The position numbers were made by a program, and so were the translations under genes. 62,385 bases of DNA from an uncultured Alphaproteobacteria bacterium (GTDB taxonomy: Bacteria > Pseudomonadota > Alphaproteobacteria > Bin65). The stretch's first letter is position 1; each line of letters begins with the position of its first letter. Shown piece by piece: positions 57,854-62,385 of the stretch. Where the stretch lies: positions 1 to 62,385 of the forward strand of contig CAMYMQ010000384.1 in the NCBI GenBank assembly GCA_947259335.1, written 5' to 3'. The notes beneath the pieces were generated by a model that was given only the letters and a program-made list of their open reading frames with translations, searched no databases and had not been told where the DNA came from.

Positions 57854-58912
57854 CTACTCCGCCGCCTGGGCGGTTCGATCCTGGGCCGCGACCAACCGGT
57901 CGACGATCCGGCGCGCCCGGATGTGGCCGCCGTCCGCGTTGATATCGATCACGGGCCGGCCCGGATTGCGGTCCATCACCACCTGGACAGCCTCGACCGC
58001 GGCACGGTCTTCTTCGAAGATCTGCGCGACCCGGTCGGCAAAGGGTTGGTCCATCTCCGGCTCGCGGCTGAAGTTCCGCGCCAGCGCCCAGAAGTACCAG
58101 CAGGTCTTTTCGGTCTCGGGCGTGATGACGTTGAGGTTGCGGCCCTCAACGCCCTGACTGCGGTCGCCGTCGAGCCCGCCCGTGCCGGCAGGCGCAACGC
58201 CGACCTCGAGCGCCAGATTGGCCGGCGGGCGATAGTGGATGACCTGCCATCGGTCGCACCGGACGTCGTCGGCGGCGCCCTTGGCGTTCATCAGCGCGGC
58301 CTTCCAGAAGGGCGCAGGCTCGTGATCGGGGATCAGGCGCTGGACCTTGACCCAGTCATCGCCTCCCTCGACCGTGATCGGGTGTTCGACCACCGCCTGG
58401 TTCCCCAGGCTGGTCCGGTGGATGTAATTTTCATGGGTCAGGTCGAGGAGGTTGTCGCTGATCAGCAGATAATTGCAGCGGACATAGGTGGTCCCGCCGC
58501 TCGAACTCCAGTCCGGATGGTCGTTGGGCGCGAACATTTCGGGGATGTCCGCGGGGTCGGCCCGCTCGGCAACCCCCGGCCAGACCCAGATCCAGCCATG
58601 CTGCTCGACCACCGGATAAGAGCGGACGCGCGCGCGCGGCGGGATATTCGGCTGGCCCGGGATCTCCACGCACTTGCCCGTGCCGTCGAAGCGGAGACCG
58701 TGGTAACCGCAGCGCACGGTACCCTGCTCCATCCAGCCCTTGGACAACGGCATCTCGCGGTGGCAGCAGCGGTCCTCGAGGGCGACCGCGTCACCCGCCT
58801 CGTCCCGGAACAGGACCATCGGCTCGCCGCATATGGTCCGGGCCAGCGGCGTCTCTCCACTTACTTCCCGCGGCCAAGCCGCGACATACCAGGCGTCCAT
58901 GATAAAGGGCAT
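57854..58912 (-). CDS. Rieske oxygenase, vanillate O-demethylase (VanA)-like
   Basis: A 352-residue Rieske non-heme iron oxygenase from ATG 58912 (GGGGGA upstream); an earlier ATG at 58966 is unlikely. Rieske ligands are C49-x-H51 and C68-x2-H71. The mononuclear site is the D-x2-H-x4-H pattern in NLLDLTHENYIH. Unlike the 54541-55866 protein it has no beta subunit, as in the VanA/dicamba monooxygenase group that O- or N-demethylates aromatic acids. Its reductase partner (VanB-like) is not in the window. It lies just downstream of the AhpD-like selenoprotein gene. Confidence 0.88.
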   Translation of the reverse strand: MPFIMDAWYVAAWPREVSGETPLARTICGEPMVLFRDEAGDAVALEDRCCHREMPLSKGWMEQGTVRCGYHGLRFDGTGKCVEIPGQPNIPPRARVRSYPVVEQHGWIWVWPGVAERADPADIPEMFAPNDHPDWSSSGGTTYVRCNYLLISDNLLDLTHENYIHRTSLGNQAVVEHPITVEGGDDWVKVQRLIPDHEPAPFWKAALMNAKGAADDVRCDRWQVIHYRPPANLALEVGVAPAGTGGLDGDRSQGVEGRNLNVITPETEKTCWYFWALARNFSREPEMDQPFADRVAQIFEEDRAAVEAVQVVMDRNPGRPVIDINADGGHIRARRIVDRLVAAQDRTAQAAE

Positions 58913-59059
58913 CGCATCCCCCGTCGGCTGGGACCACCCGGGACAAGCCTCCGAGTGACCGGGCAATCATGTCAGTTTGCACATAAACCCTAAAAGCCCA
59001 TGCCGAGAGGCGTCAAGCAATAATGTGAATACTCACATATTGATCGCGTTCGCCGACGC

Positions 59060-60175
59060 TCAGGGCCGCTTCGTGTTGGCCGCCGAAGCGAATCCGTCGA
59101 CTCCCAGTTGCTTGCGCAGGCCGGCGGTCGGCTCGATCCGTTCCGCATCGATCGGAATGCCCATCGAATCGGCGACCCGGTCCAGCCCCTCGTAGGCCGC
59201 GACGACGGCTGCCGAATCGACCAGGGCTTCGTCCCCCAGCCTGTCGGCGACCTCCCGGCGAACCGGCGCCAGTTCGGCCTCGTCGCGGGTCAGGAAAGCG
59301 TCCGCGAACCGGACCAGCAAACGTCCGTGCGCAATGCCCCCGTCGCCGTCGCCCTTGCCGAGCACGACATCCAGATCGATCGTCTCACCATCATGTTCGC
59401 CGCTCGCACGGAGCAGGGCCGCATGGCTGGTGGTTCAATAGGCACACTGATTGATCGCGGAGACCCGGGCCGACAGAAGCTCGATCTGCGCCCGGTTGAT
59501 CGCCCGGTACCTGCCGCCGAAATCGCGGATGGCGGTCATCCCGGGAAGATACTGGGCGGTAACGACATCGAAAAATCCGATGGCCGCCTGCGGCACCAGG
59601 GACAACGCCTTGCAGACATTGGTCGCGCCGTGGTCGTAGAGCCCCGTCTCGTCCTCGGTGACGTCCTCGGGCAGGACCCACGGCACCCAGGCCGGGCCCT
59701 GCTTGGCGCCGACGGGGCGACGCCGGGTCGGCTCTCCGGGAAGCGGCTCGGGCAGGTCCCTCAAAGGCAGCCCCATCGCCCGCGCGAAACCATCGACCGC
59801 CAGAGTCGTACAGGCGACGCCAATCGCCTCGACATAGTCTGTCTCGGGCATGCCCGCGTCGATAACGCCCTTGAACCAGCCGTGGGACAGCCGGCTCGGG
59901 TCGGTCATGACGCGATGGATAGTGTCGATGAGGGCGTCCGGCAGGCCGCCCTGGGTGTCATGCCGGCCCTGGACCGCGTTTGGGGACAGGGCCTGCTTGC
60001 GCTGCCGGCACAGATCGCAGTCGAAGGCCCGCCGGCTTTCGGCCGCGATGGCGACGCGGGTCGCACCGTCGAGCCAAGTCCCCGGCTCCGCCAGCCGCCG
60101 CCATGTTCGCCGGTGGGACTCGATCAGGTCCTGCCGGACCGCGACCGGCGAGTCGTCATAGGAAAGGGTGGCCAT
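59060..60175 (-). CDS. AhpD-like (carboxymuconolactone decarboxylase-superfamily) protein with in-frame TGA, probable selenoprotein
   Basis: Read through the TGA at 59437-59435 this is a 371-residue protein. ATG 60175 has GGAGG 7 nt upstream; an earlier in-frame start at 60208 is less likely. AhpD-type proteins use a Glu-x11-Cys-x2-Cys-x3-His relay for disulfide redox. Here E232, C244 and H251 are all in register, and the TGA is codon 247, exactly the second Cys, giving C-A-Y-U. Protein-like coding continues for 124 codons after it, including a helical tail ending in a genuine stop. A second CxxC (C53-x2-C56) lies in the N-terminal domain. A SECIS-like hairpin follows the TGA. The alternative is a truncated 246-residue protein or a pseudogene. 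It lies between a Liv-type binding protein and a VanA-like oxygenase gene. Confidence 0.85.
59400..59416 (-). promoter_or_regulatory. Candidate bacterial SECIS element
   Basis: On the minus strand, CTGCTC (59416-59411) pairs with GAGCGG (59405-59400), 6 bp with one wobble, closing the loop CGTGC (59410-59406). The loop starts 24 nt after the TGA and has G as its second base. Bacterial SECIS models expect an apical loop about 16-37 nt downstream with a G among its first two bases. Confidence 0.65.
59435..59437 (-). other. In-frame TGA codon, predicted selenocysteine (Sec247)
   Basis: The single interrupting codon in an otherwise intact frame, at the position of the resolving or attacking cysteine of the CxxC redox motif. 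It is TGA rather than TAA or TAG, as required for selenocysteine insertion. Confidence 0.8.
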
Positions 60176-60199
60176 CGCTTGTCCTCCACATTGGTCCGC

Positions 60200-60221
60200 G
60201 ACGGCCACCCGTTAAGCCGTC
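60200..60221 (-). repeat. Short hairpin after the Liv-type binding-protein gene
   Basis: A 6-bp GACGGC/GCCGTC inverted repeat with a 10-nt loop begins 17 nt after the binding-protein stop codon on the minus strand. It is weaker than the hairpins after the two TRAP binding-protein genes but equivalently placed. Confidence 0.35.
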
Positions 60222-60238
60222 CTCCCAGACGGGTATGC

Positions 60239-61411
60239 CTAGAGCTTGCAGCCGTTCGGCGGATCCTGAACGTTCGCGATGGTGTCGAGCACCTTGTAGG
60301 ACGGCTTGCCGCCGTCGTTGATGACCTCGACCATGTAGATGTTCTGGATCACGTTGTTGGTCTTCGGATCGATCCGCATCGGGCCGCGCGGGCCGTTGTA
60401 GGTGATGCTCCGCAGCGCCTCGATCATCGCCTTGCCGTCCTTCGGCTTGGAACCGAGCTTGTCCAGCGTCTGGATGACCATCTTGACCGCGTCATAGCCG
60501 TTGATGGTGACCTCGTCCGGATCGCGCTTCGTCTTTGCCTTGAAAGCCGCACGGAACTTGGCGTTCGCCGGGTTGTCGAGCTGCGGGATGTAGTTGATCG
60601 GTCCCTTGAAGCCGACACCCGACAGACCCTGCGCCGGCGCGAGCAGCGGGCCGACCGTCCAGGCCGGACCGGTCAACAGAATCTGACCCTTCAATCCGAA
60701 CTTGTCGTACTGGCGGACGAACTGGATACCCATGCCGCCCGGGAAGAAGACGTAGATCGCATCCGGCTTGGCCGCCCGTGCCTTGGCGAGGTACGGGCCG
60801 AAGTCCTTGGTCGAGAACGGCGGGAAATCCTGGCCGACGATCTTGCCGCCGGCCTTCTCGAACGGACCCCGGAAGTTCTTTACCAGGTCATGTCCGCCGA
60901 CATAGTCGGCCGCCATGGCATAGACCTTCTTGACGCCGTTCTTGAACAGCCAGGGGCCGCTGTCGCGGACGATCTGATCGTTGGAGAAGGAGACCCGGAT
61001 GACCCAGGGGCTGCAGCGCTTGCCGGTCAGCATGTCGGCGCCGCCGTTGATGATCACCAGCGGCGTTTTCCCGCGAACGGCAATCGGAACGATCGGAATG
61101 GCGAGACCCGAGGTGAGGCCGCCCATGAGCAGGTCGACCTTCTCGTCGCTGATCAGCTTCTTCGCCTTGGCGACGGCTTCCGGCGGCTTGTTGTTGTCGT
61201 TCTCGAAGATCAGCTTGATGTCGAGTCCGCCGGCTTTGCCCTTGTGCTCGGCGAGGGCCATTTTCATGGCCGTTTCCATCGACTTCGCATAGATGCCGAA
61301 CGGCGGCGCATAGGGAAGAATAACGCCGATCTTGTAGTCGGCGGCAGCCGCGGGCTGCGTCAGCCCTCCCGCCAACGCGGCGATGGCAAAGAGTTTCACA
61401 CTGCGTTTCAT
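60239..61411 (-). CDS. ABC transporter substrate-binding protein (branched-chain/aromatic type, LivK-like)
   Basis: A 390-residue periplasmic type I binding protein with a Sec signal (MKRSVKLFAIAALAGGLTQP, cleavage near AAAAD). YKIGVILPYAPPFGIYAKSM begins the mature fold, and INGYDAVKMVIQTL is typical of the family. Members of this branch bind aromatic acids as often as leucine. It is the likely receptor for the LivH/M/G/F genes 7 kb downstream on the same strand. GGGAGAG precedes ATG. Confidence 0.9.
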   Translation of the reverse strand: MKRSVKLFAIAALAGGLTQPAAAADYKIGVILPYAPPFGIYAKSMETAMKMALAEHKGKAGGLDIKLIFENDNNKPPEAVAKAKKLISDEKVDLLMGGLTSGLAIPIVPIAVRGKTPLVIINGGADMLTGKRCSPWVIRVSFSNDQIVRDSGPWLFKNGVKKVYAMAADYVGGHDLVKNFRGPFEKAGGKIVGQDFPPFSTKDFGPYLAKARAAKPDAIYVFFPGGMGIQFVRQYDKFGLKGQILLTGPAWTVGPLLAPAQGLSGVGFKGPINYIPQLDNPANAKFRAAFKAKTKRDPDEVTINGYDAVKMVIQTLDKLGSKPKDGKAMIEALRSITYNGPRGPMRIDPKTNNVIQNIYMVEVINDGGKPSYKVLDTIANVQDPPNGCKL

Positions 61412-61654
61412 CGCACTCTCCCTGTGACGGTCTCAAGGACCAAAGGTCGCGACTGAAAACCTTCACTCCCGGATGCGGCGCACGTCCCAGTCGACCCAGG
61501 CTGCGAACGCGCGCACGACCGCATCACATGAAGGCGCACCGGGCACAGTGGGGCTTGTCCTGTCTACACGCTATCCCGAGGCTGCAGCCAATAGCCCGCC
61601 CCTGCAGAATCCGGGGCCGCGCATTTGGCTGTGCGTTGCATTAGACTGCCCGCC

Positions 61655-61673
61655 GTGCCAAGAGGTCTGGCAC
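61655..61673. promoter_or_regulatory. Inverted repeat just upstream of the FAD-binding dehydrogenase gene
   Basis: GTGCCA-AGAGGTC-TGGCAC is a perfect 6-bp inverted repeat with a 7-nt centre, ending 10 nt before ATG 61684. Its placement could overlap the ribosome-binding region or act as an operator. No protein partner is indicated. Confidence 0.3.
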
Positions 61674-61683
61674 TATCCAACGC

Positions 61684-62385
61684 ATGGCGGACGGCATGAA
61701 ACTGCACTGGCCGACCTCGATCGATGAAGCGGTGGCGCTGCTCGGTGCCGACGAAGGCGCCCGGCCCCATGCCGGCGGCGCGACCCTGGTCGCGATGATG
61801 AACGCCGACCTGCTGGCCCCTTCCTCGCTTGTCTTTTTGCGCCGGATCGAGGCCCTGACGGGCATCGAACGCAAAGCCGACGGCGCCGTGGTGATCGGCG
61901 CCATGACGACCCACGATACTGTCGAACATTCCGGGGACTTCGGACCCGGCCAGGATGTCGTTCGCCTGGCCGCGGCCCGCATTGCCCATCCGCCGATCCG
62001 AGCGGTGGGCACGATCGGTGGCTCGATCGCCCACGCCGATCCCGCGGCCGACTACCCCGCCGCCCTGGTCGCGGCCAATGCTCGGGTGATCTGCGTCGGG
62101 GCGAACGGCGAGCGCGAGATTCCCGCGGCCGAGTTCTTCGCCGACTATTTCGAGACCGCGCTCGCCCCCGGCGAAATCGTACGCGCGGTGGCGGTCCCGC
62201 CGGCGCCCGAAGGATCGGCCGCGATCTACGACAAGCTCGCCCGGGTCGAGGGCGACTACGCCATCGTTTCCGTCGCCGCCGTGATCGCCATGAAGGACGG
62301 CGTGTGCACCCACGCCCGGCTCGTCGGAGGCGCCTGCGCGGCGACGCCGCTGCGGGTGCCTGCCGCCGAGGCGCGGCTGGTCGGC
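61684..62385 (+). CDS. FAD-binding subunit of xanthine dehydrogenase-family molybdo-hydroxylase (CoxM-like), partial
   Basis: The frame is open from ATG 61684 to the window end (234 codons; 3' end missing). PHAGGATLVAMMNADLL matches the FAD-pyrophosphate motif (usually AGGT), and RAVGTIGGSIAHADPAADYPAAL is the second flavin motif of medium subunits. The next genes should encode the iron-sulfur and molybdopterin subunits. Such enzymes hydroxylate heterocycles or reduce 4-hydroxybenzoyl-CoA, which fits an aromatic or heterocycle catabolic locus. ATG 61696 is an alternative start. It is divergent from the LivK-like gene. Confidence 0.88.
   Translation, partial: MADGMKLHWPTSIDEAVALLGADEGARPHAGGATLVAMMNADLLAPSSLVFLRRIEALTGIERKADGAVVIGAMTTHDTVEHSGDFGPGQDVVRLAAARIAHPPIRAVGTIGGSIAHADPAADYPAALVAANARVICVGANGEREIPAAEFFADYFETALAPGEIVRAVAVPPAPEGSAAIYDKLARVEGDYAIVSVAAVIAMKDGVCTHARLVGGACAATPLRVPAAEARLVG

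Noticed and set aside
59060-59365. A stand-alone small protein downstream of a truncated AhpD-like protein
   Set aside because: The fragment has only a GTG within the continuous frame, no ribosome-binding site, and the 23 codons before it complete the AhpD motif. Recoding of one TGA explains everything; a pseudogene remains the fallback.

Overview
The window is GC-rich, densely coded chromosomal DNA from an alphaproteobacterium, probably Rhodospirillales-like. The main support is the gene order rpoZ-rsh-pdxJ-acpS-lepB-rnc-era-recO-parC, an alphaproteobacterial RNase E tail beside an M48 protease and a DsbA-like protein, and an abundance of TRAP and branched-chain-type ABC transporters. I see no insertion sequence, prophage, CRISPR array, rRNA or tRNA. 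Both ends cut a gene: the 3' end of a probable rne at the left and the 5' part of a molybdo-hydroxylase FAD subunit at the right.

Layout. (1) 1-10.5 kb: RNase E tail, PLP aminotransferase, M48/TPR periplasmic protease plus DsbA-like thiol protein, a reverse-transsulfuration pair (cystathionine beta-synthase and gamma-lyase), Mpo1-like membrane protein, flavin reductase, acyl-CoA dehydrogenase and the N-end-rule transferase bpt. (2) 10.5-17 kb: a TRAP transporter with two paralogous Tat-exported binding proteins, an oversized DctQ and an 887-residue DctM with a long soluble tail. (3) 17-27.3 kb, minus strand: housekeeping block folK, rpoZ, rsh, pdxJ, acpS, lepB, rnc, era, recO, parC. (4) 27.3-42.6 kb: NYN-domain protein, family 5 uracil-DNA glycosylase, Old Yellow Enzyme-family oxidoreductase, smpB, dapA, two tandem lytic transglycosylases, haloacid dehalogenase, alpha/beta hydrolase, threonine dehydratase, bactofilin with a membrane M23 peptidase, and a Bcr/CflA-type exporter. 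(5) 42.6-49.4 kb: a thioesterase, then a minus-strand operon aminotransferase-dctP-HDAC-family amidohydrolase-dctQ-dctM facing an IclR regulator. It reads as an import, deacetylate and transaminate route for an acetylated amine. (6) 49.5-62.4 kb: an aromatic or heterocycle catabolic cluster with an intradiol dioxygenase, a Liv-type ABC transporter, two Rieske oxygenase systems, AraC and MarR regulators, and an AhpD-like protein.

The standout is the AhpD-like gene at 59060-60175 (minus strand). Its reading frame is interrupted by one TGA exactly where the second active-site cysteine of the E-x11-C-x2-C-x3-H motif belongs. The frame then continues for 124 well-formed codons. A hairpin with a G in its apical loop starts 18 nt after the TGA, with the loop 24 nt after it. 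This fits a selenocysteine-containing redox protein (CxxU) with a bacterial SECIS element, sitting inside an aromatic-degradation locus. No selenocysteine machinery gene lies in the window, so the claim must be tested against the rest of the genome.

Other recurring structure: two of the substrate-binding-protein genes are followed about 20 nt after the stop codon by a strong inverted repeat (a third by a weaker one), as expected for processing signals that raise binding-protein over permease expression.
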